Assembly: GCA_964535155.1 (NCBI GenBank)
Contig: CAZHSR010000004.1
Span: forward strand, 1-34,501
Source: JAGPFW01 sp964535155
GTDB lineage: Bacteria > Patescibacteriota > WWE3 > UBA101185 > UBA10185
Direction of reading: 5' to 3'
DNA length: 34,501 nt
Program-made: the position numbers and the translations under genes
Part shown: piece after piece, positions 8,795-17,029 of the stretch
Position numbering within the stretch: position 1 is the first letter of the stretch
Layout of the letters: the number at the start of each line of letters is the position of its first letter
Notes under the pieces: generated by a model
What the model saw: only the letters and a program-made list of their open reading frames with translations
Databases searched by the model: none
Told to the model about the DNA's origin: nothing

Positions 8795-8823
8795 TTGACA
8801 TTTTTTGTGAGATTTTGTATAAT
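8795..8823 (+). promoter_or_regulatory. Consensus leaderless promoter for the coiled-coil gene
   Basis: Perfect TTGACA (8795-8800), exactly 17 nt, perfect TATAAT (8818-8823), then 6 nt to the ATG at 8830. This is the strongest promoter in the window and fixes the start codon of the next gene: transcription should start at or next to the A of ATG, so the open frame upstream to 8749 is not translated. Confidence 0.8.
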
Positions 8824-8829
8824 ACACAA

Positions 8830-9261
8830 ATGCTGTCACAAGAAGATATTTGCATAATTACAGATATTGTTTCCACACAAATTTCTCTAGGAATTGGTCC
8901 TTTAGAGAAGAGAATGGAGAAATCAGAGAAAAAGGCATCCTCTTTGGAGAAAAAGATTGAACAATATAGGGCAGATTTAAAAGAAGAATTACTTGATTTC
9001 GAAGACACAGTAACAAAGGCGTTAAGGAATAATCAAAATGCTCTTTTTATAGTCATTAAAAATTCCGAGGAAGCTATCCTCAAACGAGTGGAGATATTAA
9101 ACGGGAGCTTCCAGTCAACAATTCGCCTTATTAGCTTGAATAGAAGAGATATAACTCGCATAGAAGAGCATCTTGGCTTGTACCCTTCTAAGATAGATAC
9201 AAGTAATTTTACACTTAAAGTAGCAGAAGAAACTGAAGAATATGGGAAAACTAACTCTTGA
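8830..9261 (+). CDS. Coiled-coil hypothetical protein (143 aa)
   Basis: The start at 8830 is set by the consensus promoter 6 nt upstream. The protein is highly charged and almost all helical: residues from about 20 to 60 give a heptad-like stretch (PLEKRMEKSEKKASSLEKK), followed by more helix up to a short non-helical end (GLYPSKIDTSNFTLKV). There are no membrane segments, signal peptide or catalytic motifs. Small coiled-coil proteins of this kind are often annotated as hypothetical in reduced bacterial genomes. It sits between uvrB (divergent) and lexA (same strand). Its stop codon TGA lies inside the TTGACA of the lexA promoter, so the two genes have separate promoters. A link to the SOS system is possible from position only. 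Confidence 0.75.
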   Translation: MLSQEDICIITDIVSTQISLGIGPLEKRMEKSEKKASSLEKKIEQYRADLKEELLDFEDTVTKALRNNQNALFIVIKNSEEAILKRVEILNGSFQSTIRLISLNRRDITRIEEHLGLYPSKIDTSNFTLKVAEETEEYGKTNS

Positions 9262-9287
9262 CATCTTCGTAAAAAATTCGGTACACT
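9258..9287 (+). promoter_or_regulatory. lexA promoter
   Basis: TTGACA (9258-9263), 18 nt, TACACT (9282-9287). Transcription would start near 9294, leaving a leader of about 75 nt before the ATG, unlike the leaderless genes around it. The spacer holds TTCGG (9277-9281). The leader holds the inverted repeat CCAAAA / TTTTGG (arms 3 nt apart, near 9307-9321), a possible but unproven autoregulatory site. Confidence 0.6.
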
Positions 9288-9369
9288 AAATTTATACAAA
9301 TAAAACCCAAAACCTTTTTGGCTATTTAACCAGAGATTTTGGAAAATTAATAAATTTAGAAAGGCAAAC

Positions 9370-10002
9370 ATGAGTCCAGTAACACTGTACAAGAGGCAAA
9401 AAGAAGTACTTACATTTATTTCCCAATTTATCCAAAAAAATAATACATCCCCTACTTTGCAAGAAATTGCTGATGCCATGGACTTGTCTTCACTTGCAAC
9501 AGTACATGAACATTTGGCCACCTTAGAACGAAAAGGTTTTATAAAAAGATATGAGGGCTCTGTTAGAGGAATAGAGGTTTTAACCGAATTTTTGAGTACG
9601 ACCATGCAAGGCGTAGAGCTTCCTTTAGTGGGATACATTGCTGCAGGACAGCCAATAGAAGCCATAGAAAATTCTCTAGAGACAGTTATGGTTTCAGCAG
9701 ATTTAGTTTCTAAAACGAAGCGATGTTATGTGCTTCAAGTAAAGGGGGATTCCATGATAGACGAAGGAATTTTTGACGGGGATTTTGTAGTAATTCAACA
9801 GCAAAATACAGCAAATGATGGCGATATTGTTGTAGCACTAATAGACAACGGCTTTGCAACACTAAAAAGTTTTTATCATGAAAAAAACGGAAAAATAAGA
9901 TTGCAACCTGCAAACTCAAAGATGGATCCAATTTATGTGGATGCGGATGAGCTGCAAGTGCAGGGAAAAGTAACTGGAGTGGTGAGGAAATATAATAACT
10001 AA
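9370..10002 (+). CDS. lexA: LexA repressor
   Basis: The SOS repressor: it binds operators as a dimer and cleaves itself when RecA filaments form. At 210 aa it has family length. The N-terminal winged helix-turn-helix is at residues 27-58 (SPTLQEIADAMDLSSLATVH). The cleavage bond is Ala92-Gly93 in YIAAGQP. The catalytic dyad is Ser128 in KGDSMID and Lys166 in FATLKSF. All elements for autocleavage are intact. The start ATG has a weak AAAGG ribosome binding site 5 nt upstream and a leader of about 75 nt. Likely targets in the window are lexA itself and uvrA/uvrB, whose promoters share a motif, but the operator has not been identified with certainty. The next gene has its own weak promoter. Confidence 0.96.
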   Translation: MSPVTLYKRQKEVLTFISQFIQKNNTSPTLQEIADAMDLSSLATVHEHLATLERKGFIKRYEGSVRGIEVLTEFLSTTMQGVELPLVGYIAAGQPIEAIENSLETVMVSADLVSKTKRCYVLQVKGDSMIDEGIFDGDFVVIQQQNTANDGDIVVALIDNGFATLKSFYHEKNGKIRLQPANSKMDPIYVDADELQVQGKVTGVVRKYNN

Positions 10003-10011
10003 ATCAATAAG

Positions 10012-10041
10012 TTGGCAGAAAAACACTCAATAATGTAAGCT
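10012..10041 (+). promoter_or_regulatory. Possible leaderless promoter of the DedA fusion gene
   Basis: TTGGCA (10012-10017), 18 nt, TAAGCT (10036-10041), then 6 nt to the ATG at 10048. The -35 is good (5 of 6) and the -10 poor (3 of 6); the main support is the same 6-nt spacing seen at other genes. Read-through from lexA, 45 nt upstream, is also possible. Confidence 0.35.
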
Positions 10042-10047
10042 ATCCTT

Positions 10048-11361
10048 ATGCAAATCTTTACACAAATAATGGCTTACTTAGAATTGTTAGCCAACAAAAT
10101 CCCCTTGGAATTATTTACATTTATAGGCACTATCCTGGAAGAAATTCTGGCGCCCATCCCCTCGCCTTTTGTAATGGGAATAACTGGAACAATAGCGCAG
10201 GCCCAGGGTAAAACCTTTATTTACCTTATTGTTATTGCAATCATAGGAGCCTTTGCAAGAGTTATAGGAGCAAGCTTTTTATACTGGGTAGCCGATGTTG
10301 CCGAAGACATAATTGTTGGAAAATTTGGAAAATTCATTGGAATCTCACATAAAGAAATTGAACAATTAGGTTCAAAATTTTCAGGCACTACCAGAGATTA
10401 TTTAACTCTTACCATTTTAAGAAGTATTCCAGTAATGCTCAGCTCCCCTCTTTCAGTTGTGTGCGGGCTTATAAGATTAAATTTTAAAGTTTTTGTTGTT
10501 GGCACATTTATTGGGAGCATCTTTAGAAACCTATTCTTTTTATACATTGGATTTATAGGCCTTTCAGCAACAGAATCGTTTGTGTCAGGTTTAGACACCG
10601 CAGACAACATCATGAAAATTCTCTTTGTCTTGGCATTAATTGGAGGATATTTTTATTATTATAAGAAGCGACAAAAGGGAGAATTATTTAATAAAGATGA
10701 GCCATCAAAAGAGGAAGTTAAAGAGGCCGAAGATGCTCTTAGATACAAAGAAGTTGATGAGCTTCCCAAAGAAGAATCAGACATTTATCCCACAGTTTAT
10801 ATTTTTAGACATGGTCAGAGTGAAGACAATAAAAATTTAACCTTTAGTGGATGGAGAGATTCACCATTAACCGAAGAGGGAAGAAAACAAGCTTTAATAC
10901 TTGCAGAAAAGCTAAAGGATAAGAAGATTGACAAGCTAATCTCTTCCCCTCAAATTAGGGCTATAGATACAATGAAACTAGGCATATCTCTAAATGAAAG
11001 GGCTAAAGACCTTCCAATTGAGATAGATGAAAGAATAAAAGAAAGGTCCTATGGGAATTTGCAAGGTAAGAACAAATTGGAAGCATTTAAAGAGGATGAG
11101 GAATATTTGCACAAAGTTAGAAGAACCTATAATGGACAGCCAGAGGAAGGAGAAAGCATTGCAATGGTTTATGAGAGAACCAAGGACTTTGCGGATGAAT
11201 TAGTTAAAGAAATGAAGGAAAAGAGAATAAATGTAGCTATTTCCTGTCATGGAAATTCCATAAGATGCTTTAGAAAATACTTTGAGGGTTTAAGTGATGA
11301 GGAAACCGCAACTGTGGAAACTCAACTTGGGCAGGATTATGCGGCTTATGTGGTGAAATAG
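10048..11361 (+). CDS. DedA-family membrane domain fused to a histidine phosphatase
   Basis: A 437-aa two-domain protein. Residues 1 to about 210 form a DedA/VTT (SNARE-associated) membrane domain: several hydrophobic helices with the re-entrant-loop features EEILAPIPSPFVMG and RSIPVMLSSPLSVV, and ending in a helix before YYYKKRQKGEL. DedA proteins act in membrane homeostasis, some as flippases of undecaprenyl phosphate or phospholipid. After a charged linker (about 212-248) comes a complete phosphoglycerate-mutase-like phosphatase: RHG at 254-256 in YIFRHGQSEDN, then SSPQIRAIDT, an acidic helix and CHGNSIRCF near the end. The topology should place the phosphatase in the cytosol. The fusion suggests a phosphatase acting on a membrane-linked or lipid phosphate, though a glycolytic role is not excluded. 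Its stop is 3 nt from the converging eno stop. Confidence 0.88.
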   Translation: MQIFTQIMAYLELLANKIPLELFTFIGTILEEILAPIPSPFVMGITGTIAQAQGKTFIYLIVIAIIGAFARVIGASFLYWVADVAEDIIVGKFGKFIGISHKEIEQLGSKFSGTTRDYLTLTILRSIPVMLSSPLSVVCGLIRLNFKVFVVGTFIGSIFRNLFFLYIGFIGLSATESFVSGLDTADNIMKILFVLALIGGYFYYYKKRQKGELFNKDEPSKEEVKEAEDALRYKEVDELPKEESDIYPTVYIFRHGQSEDNKNLTFSGWRDSPLTEEGRKQALILAEKLKDKKIDKLISSPQIRAIDTMKLGISLNERAKDLPIEIDERIKERSYGNLQGKNKLEAFKEDEEYLHKVRRTYNGQPEEGESIAMVYERTKDFADELVKEMKEKRINVAISCHGNSIRCFRKYFEGLSDEETATVETQLGQDYAAYVVK

Positions 11362-11364
11362 AAC

Positions 11365-12588
11365 CTAAACCCTATGAAACAAATCCAGTAGACGGTTATA
11401 CTTTACAACCCTCTCACCTCTTGCAGGTGCACCAAATTTTACAAATTCTGCACCTATTCCTAAAGCCAAGTCTGATACAAAAGTATCTTCAGCCGTATCA
11501 CCACTTCTATGAGAGACTGTAGTTACAAGATCATTGTTTTGCGCCAATTTTACAAAGTCCAAAGTCTCGGAAAGTGTGCCTATTTGATTTGGCTTTACGA
11601 TTACTGCATTGATACATTTGGGATCTAGGGCATCTTTTAAAATGGAAGCATTTGTAACAACCAAATCGTCGCCAACTACCATAGTTCGCCTAGAAAGGGC
11701 TTTATAAATTATCAACCATTCTTCCAAAGATTCTTCATACAAAGGATCTTCCAAGTATATAATTGGATATTTCTTTAAAAGGTTTTCGTAATAAGAGATC
11801 ATTTCTTCCACTGACAAAACAAGACTCTCTTCTTTAATTTCGTATTTCTTAGATTCTTTGTTATAAAAGGATCCTGCAGCAACATCCATTCCGAGAAAGG
11901 CGTCTTTACCAGGGACATAACCTGCCTCTTCAATGGCAGAAATAATGAAGTCCAAAGCTTTTTCCGTTGTAAAGCCTTCCGGAGCAAACCCACCTTCGTC
12001 TCCCAAACCAACACTATGACCCTCTGCCTGCAATTTTATCTTTAGAGCATTGTAAACATCTACGCCGATTTCCACTTTATGCTCATATGAAAAGTTCATT
12101 CCAGGAATAACCATAAATTCTTGGAAGGACAGACTATTTTGAGCATGCAAACCTCCATTTAAAATGTTAAAAACCGGAGTTGGGAAAACCAGTGGTCCTG
12201 ATTTTTGAGCCATATCCTTTATATACGCATACAAAGAGACCTTCTTTGCCCTTGCAGCAGCTCTTGCCACAGCCAAAGAGACAGCCAGAGTCGCATTTGC
12301 TCCCATTCCAGATTTATTCTCTGTCACTGCTAGCTTAACCAGCAAGTCGTCAATTGCCTTTTGGTCAAATGGAGAAAGCCCTATTAAAGCAGGTGCAATA
12401 ACAATGTTTATATTTTGGATTGCCTCCTCCACTGGAAGGGAGATTGCCTCTTTTGCCCCTTTGGAGGTACCGTCTGGTACGGTTTGAATAACTTCTATCC
12501 CGTTAGCAAGCGTAACTCTGGCACAAACGGTCCATTTGGCACGAGAATTTAAATATTTAAAGGCAGTAATTGAACTTATTAAACTCAT
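11365..12588 (-). CDS. eno: Enolase (short, divergent)
   Basis: Interconverts 2-phosphoglycerate and phosphoenolpyruvate. At 407 aa it is about 20 shorter than the usual 430. Catalytic landmarks are present: NGGLHAQNSLSFQEFM (substrate His and Glu), GDEGGFAP (general acid Glu), the metal ligands in LGMDVA, YLEDPL and VGDDLV, the general base Lys in VKPNQIGT, SHRSG, and KFGAPARGERVVKYN. It departs from the family in the first loop (PDGTSKGAKEA where PSGASTG is usual), in the N-terminal SRAKWTV (usually SRGNPTV), and in SGDTAEDT, which has one residue more than the usual SGETEDT. It begins 6 nt after the ppsA stop with no ribosome binding site, so the two are an operon around PEP. Likely active, but the loop changes deserve a test. 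Confidence 0.93.
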   Translation of the reverse strand: MSLISSITAFKYLNSRAKWTVCARVTLANGIEVIQTVPDGTSKGAKEAISLPVEEAIQNINIVIAPALIGLSPFDQKAIDDLLVKLAVTENKSGMGANATLAVSLAVARAAARAKKVSLYAYIKDMAQKSGPLVFPTPVFNILNGGLHAQNSLSFQEFMVIPGMNFSYEHKVEIGVDVYNALKIKLQAEGHSVGLGDEGGFAPEGFTTEKALDFIISAIEEAGYVPGKDAFLGMDVAAGSFYNKESKKYEIKEESLVLSVEEMISYYENLLKKYPIIYLEDPLYEESLEEWLIIYKALSRRTMVVGDDLVVTNASILKDALDPKCINAVIVKPNQIGTLSETLDFVKLAQNNDLVTTVSHRSGDTAEDTFVSDLALGIGAEFVKFGAPARGERVVKYNRLLDLFHRV

Positions 12589-12594
12589 TTCTGT

Positions 12595-14877
12595 TTATTT
12601 TGCTTCTTTTTTGGCAAGTCTCTCCTTTAACAAAGTTTTTTCGGCATCATATACAATTTTGCGTGTCTTATTTAGAACATCTGGACTTACCGAAATTGAA
12701 GTTATTCCCCATTGTGCCAACATTTTTACAAGCTCAGGGTAAACCGAAGGAGCCTGACCACAAATGGAACAGGTGATTTTACTCTTTCTACAAGTCTTAA
12801 CAATTTTTTCCAAGCTCTGCAATACTGCAGGATTCATTTCGCTATAAGTATCGGCAACTTTTTCATTATCGCGATCAACTCCAAGGGTTAACATTGTTAA
12901 ATCATTTGTCCCAACCGAAACTCCATCTATTCCAACAGCAATGAAATCATCAAGCAAAATAACATTGGAAGGGATTTCTACCATCATCCAAACTTTAAAA
13001 GTGGAACTCCTCCTGAGACCTGCCGCAGAAGTAATCTTTTTTACCTCTTCCAACTGCTCTACAGTTCTAACAAAAGGATACATTACCCAAAGGTTTTTAT
13101 AACCAAGCTTATTCCTTACCTTTTTTATAGCTTCAAGTTCCAACTCAAAAACTTCGGAATCGTCTATGTAGCGACCTACACCTCTGTAACCAATCATAGG
13201 ATTTGGTTCCTCTTGCTCAAATTCTTTTCCACCTATTAAATTGGCGTACTCATTGGATCTAAAATCAGTGAACCTATAAACTACAGGTCTAGGGTCAAAC
13301 GCTGCACAAAATTTTGCCATCCCATCGGCCAACTTATCAATAAACTCCTTTTGCTTTTTGTCCTTAATAAATTTTCTGGGATGCCTTCCAATTTGAGCAA
13401 TCATAAATTCTGCCCTCAAAAGACCGACTCCGTCGACATTTCGACCTGACATCTCATCGGCTAGGTCTGGTTCTGCTAAATTCATGTAAATTCTTGTGGC
13501 AGTTTTTAAGCTGTCATAATCTGTGTTATCAACTTCTACTTTTTCCATTTTTGTAACATCTCCAGAGTAAACTCTTCCAGAGGCTCCATCTACTGTAATT
13601 AATTCACCATTTTTAAGCATTTTCGTAGCCGATTGAGAGCCAACTACAGCGGGAATTCCAAGCTCACGGCTTACAATGGCAGCATGAGAAGTTCTTCCGC
13701 CTTCATCAGTTAAAATAGCAGAAGCTCTACGCATAGCAGGAACAAAATCCGGGTTTGTCATAACGGCTACCAAAATATCTCCTTCTTTTACTTTGCCAAT
13801 CTCACTCGCAGATTTAATTATTTTTACAGGACCAGCACCTACTCCAGGAGAGGCTGCCAATCCTTCTAATATAAACTTGGCTGATTTTGCAGGGTCAATA
13901 ATTGCTTCTACATCTTTTTTGGCCTTATCCAAAGTTGTAACAGGCCTAGATTGCACAATTAACAACTTATTCTTTTCCATTGCCCATTCAATATCCTGAG
14001 GATGTCCATAATGATCTTCTATTCTTTTACCCATTTCTGCGACTTTTTCCACATATTTATCTTCCAGCTTTTGCTTCTTCTGATGCGCTTTAGAGATTTT
14101 TGTTTTACCTGCATGGGTAAGTTGCCAAGTTTGAGTAGAAATATGCTTTGTCTTTATCCTTAAAGTTTCTTTATTGACAATAAATTGATCTGGGGTCACT
14201 TCTCCAGAAACTATTGGTTGCCCTAACCCATAAGCAACTTCCACCGAGATTTCCCCACGATTATTGGTTAAAGGATTAACCGTAAACATAATTCCAGAAA
14301 CATCTGATTGCACCATTAGCTGCACAGGAACTGCTATTCCCACTTTAAAATGATTAAATCCATTTTCTGTTCTATAGAAAATTGCGCGCGCCTCAAAAAG
14401 GGATGCCCAACATTTTTGCACATTTTTTATAACATCTTTTGCACCCTTTATATTTAAATATGTCTCTTGTTGACCAGCAAAGGAAGCATCTGGTAGATCT
14501 TCTGCCGTAGCCGAAGAACGAACAGCCACCAAAATATCGTGTTCTCCACAAAGTTTTAAATATGCTTCTTTTATTTCCTTGCCAAGTTCCTCTGGCATTT
14601 TTGCTGCTAAAATTGCAGTTTTTATATTTTTGGAAGCTTTTGCTAAAGCCTTGGAATCATCAACATCCAATCCGGAGAGTTCAGTTAAAATTTTATGTCT
14701 TAAGGAAGTCCCATCTAAAAAGTCATAATAGGCTTTTGCAGTAACCACAAATCCATCTGGAACAGGGATTCCAGCAGAAAGCATTTCACCAAGATTTGCT
14801 CCTTTACCCCCTACATAAGGAAGGTCAGCTTTTCTAATATCGGAAAATTTAAGTATATGGGCAGTTGATTTGTTCAT
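12595..14877 (-). CDS. ppsA: Phosphoenolpyruvate synthase
   Basis: Converts pyruvate and ATP to PEP, AMP and phosphate; in some small-genome or fermentative cells it may run toward ATP formation. The 760 aa compare with about 790 in E. coli. In order: the N-terminal ATP-grasp domain (VGGKGANLGEMLSAGIPVPDG; VRSSATAEDLPDASFAGQQ; DIEWAM; LLIVQSRPVTT), the swivelling phosphohistidine domain with GGRTSHAAIVSREL (the His accepts the phosphate), and the C-terminal PEP-binding barrel (GVGLLRAEFM; NPMIGYRG; SVGTNDLTMLTLG; CSICGQAPS with the catalytic Cys). It has a good promoter ending 6 nt before the ATG. First gene of the operon with eno. No pyruvate kinase is in the window. Confidence 0.96.
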   Translation of the reverse strand: MNKSTAHILKFSDIRKADLPYVGGKGANLGEMLSAGIPVPDGFVVTAKAYYDFLDGTSLRHKILTELSGLDVDDSKALAKASKNIKTAILAAKMPEELGKEIKEAYLKLCGEHDILVAVRSSATAEDLPDASFAGQQETYLNIKGAKDVIKNVQKCWASLFEARAIFYRTENGFNHFKVGIAVPVQLMVQSDVSGIMFTVNPLTNNRGEISVEVAYGLGQPIVSGEVTPDQFIVNKETLRIKTKHISTQTWQLTHAGKTKISKAHQKKQKLEDKYVEKVAEMGKRIEDHYGHPQDIEWAMEKNKLLIVQSRPVTTLDKAKKDVEAIIDPAKSAKFILEGLAASPGVGAGPVKIIKSASEIGKVKEGDILVAVMTNPDFVPAMRRASAILTDEGGRTSHAAIVSRELGIPAVVGSQSATKMLKNGELITVDGASGRVYSGDVTKMEKVEVDNTDYDSLKTATRIYMNLAEPDLADEMSGRNVDGVGLLRAEFMIAQIGRHPRKFIKDKKQKEFIDKLADGMAKFCAAFDPRPVVYRFTDFRSNEYANLIGGKEFEQEEPNPMIGYRGVGRYIDDSEVFELELEAIKKVRNKLGYKNLWVMYPFVRTVEQLEEVKKITSAAGLRRSSTFKVWMMVEIPSNVILLDDFIAVGIDGVSVGTNDLTMLTLGVDRDNEKVADTYSEMNPAVLQSLEKIVKTCRKSKITCSICGQAPSVYPELVKMLAQWGITSISVSPDVLNKTRKIVYDAEKTLLKERLAKKEAK

Positions 14878-14883
14878 TCTTTA

Positions 14884-14911
14884 AGTATATAGAAACTAAA
14901 GGGAAGGTCAA
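14884..14911 (-). promoter_or_regulatory. Leaderless promoter of ppsA-eno
   Basis: On the minus strand TTGACC (14906-14911), 16 nt, TATACT (14884-14889), then TAAAGA and the ATG at 14877. Both hexamers match consensus at 5 of 6 positions, and the 6-nt gap to ATG predicts a leaderless transcript. Confidence 0.7.
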
Positions 14912-14952
14912 CCAAAATAAGGTTTTAGTAGGACTTATAAAGAAAGATATAC

Positions 14953-16587
14953 CTACAGAGGAAGTTCCACAATAAATTTTGATCCTTGAGGGGTATTATT
15001 TTCTACCCAAATCTTGCCCCCATGGGCTTCCACTATTCCCTTGGAAATAGCTAATCCAAGCCCAGTGCTCTTTTCAATTGTTTTTGCGTACTCAATCTGT
15101 TTATATTTTTCAAAAAGTTGATCTTTATGGGCATCTTCTATACCTTTTCCTGTATCTGAAACCAAAATTCTTAACACACTTTCGGTTTTCTCAGTAGATA
15201 CAATAACTTCTCCGGAATCTGTGTACTTTAATCCATTGGAAATTAAATTATTTAAAACTTGGCGCATTTTATCCTGATCCGCCTCAATAGGAGCCAGGTT
15301 CTTATCCAATTTACTAGAGAGTTTCAGCCCCTTCTGTTCGGCACTTTTTTGATAATAAGCTACTACATCTTCTACCAGAGAATTCAATTCAACATTCTGT
15401 TTAAACAACTCAATATTGCCACTTTCAATTTTTGCGGAATCCAATAAATCTCCTACAAGCTTTAAAAGTCTGTCTGAAGAATCTTTAATTTGGCCTAAAA
15501 AGCTTTCTTTCTGGGGAGCGTCTAGACTCTTTTCTTCCTTTAATAAAAAGTCAGAAGTTCCTCTAATAACAGAAAGGGGGGACCTTAACTCATGAATTAT
15601 CATAGCCGAAAAATCCCGACGCATTTTTTCCAATTCTCTTTCGGAAGTTTCATCTTGAATTAAACAGACAACACCTACAACAGATTCACGAGTTTTAACA
15701 GGAATTGCTGTTAAGCTATAAAACTTTTCTCTAATGGCAAGATTATCAACAAATTTTATCTTTCCAAGGGCAAAAACTTCGGAGACAACATCCTCAATTG
15801 AAAGGCGCGTAGAGAAAAACGAAGACACTCGAACTATATTAACCGTCTCAGCCTCATGCAATCCCAACATAGCTTTAATAGAGGGATTGGCAATTAAGAA
15901 GCGATATTCTTCATCCACCATAAAGACACCGTCACGCATACTATCAACCATGGATTTAAATTTCCTATGCTCTTTTTCAGCAACATCTACCAATAAGGTG
16001 AAATAAGTGGAACAAAGACTAAATAATGTTTGTAAATCCTTTTCCAGAACCCCTGAAAAATGACCACTTTTTCTGGATGAAAGAGAAACTACACCCTTTA
16101 TACCTCCGGCTTCAATGGGAAAAATAACTCTTGAGAGAGCCTTTACTGTACTAGAGGAATTTAGAGGGCCACCTTCCACACGACGATCTATGTTTTGTAT
16201 AGATGCACCAAGATTTTTTTCCGCGTACTCTCTTAGAGAAGACAAATCTGAATTTACAAATGATTCCGAAACCTCATACAAAAGGTTGGATTTAAATATA
16301 TAATCAGGACTTCCCTCAGAGGAAGGGATTAAGAAAGAAAGGGCACTAACAGAAACAGAACCTTTAACATATTCCAATAATTGCGTTAAGGAGTCTTCCA
16401 AGTCCAAATCATTGGCATACTCCTTACATGTCTTAAGCACAATATCGTGAATTACATCCGAGGGTATATTAACTCTGGAAACAGAATTAAGATTTTTACG
16501 CATTTTTAGTAACCTATATGCAGTTACAAAAACCAAAATCAGAAAAGGTACAGATATTATAATGAGCAGTTGTAAATAAAAGTCCAT
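14953..16587 (-). CDS. Membrane sensor histidine kinase (GAF-like, PAS, HisKA, HATPase)
   Basis: A 544-aa kinase. One N-terminal membrane helix (residues about 5-25, LQLLIIISVPFLILVFVTAY) is followed by a GAF-like segment (about 45-205), a PAS domain (FKSMVDSMRDGVFMVDEEYR onward, about 205-310), the dimerisation/phosphoacceptor domain with MIIHELRSPLS (His332), and the ATPase domain with N box NLISNGLKYT, G1 DTGKGIE, F box and G2 STGLGLAISKG. With a single membrane anchor and no large outer domain, the signal is probably intracellular or in the membrane. The gene starts 3 nt after the response regulator stop, so they form a pair. No terminator is seen before the ppsA promoter. Confidence 0.93.
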   Translation of the reverse strand: MDFYLQLLIIISVPFLILVFVTAYRLLKMRKNLNSVSRVNIPSDVIHDIVLKTCKEYANDLDLEDSLTQLLEYVKGSVSVSALSFLIPSSEGSPDYIFKSNLLYEVSESFVNSDLSSLREYAEKNLGASIQNIDRRVEGGPLNSSSTVKALSRVIFPIEAGGIKGVVSLSSRKSGHFSGVLEKDLQTLFSLCSTYFTLLVDVAEKEHRKFKSMVDSMRDGVFMVDEEYRFLIANPSIKAMLGLHEAETVNIVRVSSFFSTRLSIEDVVSEVFALGKIKFVDNLAIREKFYSLTAIPVKTRESVVGVVCLIQDETSERELEKMRRDFSAMIIHELRSPLSVIRGTSDFLLKEEKSLDAPQKESFLGQIKDSSDRLLKLVGDLLDSAKIESGNIELFKQNVELNSLVEDVVAYYQKSAEQKGLKLSSKLDKNLAPIEADQDKMRQVLNNLISNGLKYTDSGEVIVSTEKTESVLRILVSDTGKGIEDAHKDQLFEKYKQIEYAKTIEKSTGLGLAISKGIVEAHGGKIWVENNTPQGSKFIVELPL

Positions 16588-16590
16588 ATT

Positions 16591-16989
16591 TTACTCTGTT
16601 ATCTTTACAGATGACTCAGTATCTTCTCCCAATGATTGGGCAACCTTTTTAGAAAGCTCTGAGGGAACTATGTTGTACTTTAATACATAGTCTAAAGCTC
16701 CCAACTCCAAGGCCTTCTTAACATTCTCGTCATTACCATAATTGGTAACCATTATTACGCTCATATCCAAATAATCTTCGTTACTCATAATCTCTTCTAG
16801 TATTTCAAGACCGTTTCTGCCAGGTAATATAATATCCAAAAGAATTAAATCTGGTTTTGTTTCCTCTATTACAGATATAGCCTTCATTCCATCTGCACAA
16901 TGGGAAACATCATATCCGCGAAGTTTCAGTTCGGCAGAGTAAACATTATAAAGGGATTGATCGTCTTCTATAATTAAAACTTTTTTCAT
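16591..16989 (-). CDS. Single-domain response regulator
   Basis: A 132-aa receiver domain with all key residues: acidic pocket Glu8-Asp9-Asp10, phosphoacceptor Asp52 in LILLDIILPGRNG, Thr82 in MVTNYG, and Lys104 in YVLKYN. After about residue 120 only a short Ser/Glu-rich tail follows, with no DNA-binding or enzymatic output domain. It must therefore act through protein contacts (CheY- or Spo0F-like), pass phosphate on, or serve as a phosphate sink. It is first in the operon with the kinase and has its own leaderless promoter. Confidence 0.93.
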   Translation of the reverse strand: MKKVLIIEDDQSLYNVYSAELKLRGYDVSHCADGMKAISVIEETKPDLILLDIILPGRNGLEILEEIMSNEDYLDMSVIMVTNYGNDENVKKALELGALDYVLKYNIVPSELSKKVAQSLGEDTESSVKITE

Positions 16990-16995
16990 ACATTT

Positions 16996-17024
16996 ATAAT
17001 AGGCAATTTCCTAAAGGAAGTAAA
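16996..17024 (-). promoter_or_regulatory. Leaderless promoter of the two-component operon
   Basis: TTTACT (17019-17024, minus strand), 17 nt, TATTAT (16996-17001), then 6 nt to the ATG at 16989. The -35 overlaps no gene; the yraN stop is at 17030. Confidence 0.6.
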
Positions 17025-17029
17025 ACAAG

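Noticed and set aside
8749..8829. N-terminal extension of the coiled-coil gene from an upstream start
   Set aside because: The perfect promoter with -10 at 8818-8823 lies inside this stretch, so it would not be in the mRNA.
9033..9665. 210-codon open frame on the minus strand
   Set aside because: It is the antisense shadow of the coiled-coil gene and lexA, both of which have promoters and protein-level support; its translation has no recognisable domain.
11359..11367. Terminator between the converging DedA fusion and eno genes
   Set aside because: Only 3 nt separate the stops and no hairpin with a T-run is present on either strand; the same holds for the 4-nt overlap at 30999-31002.
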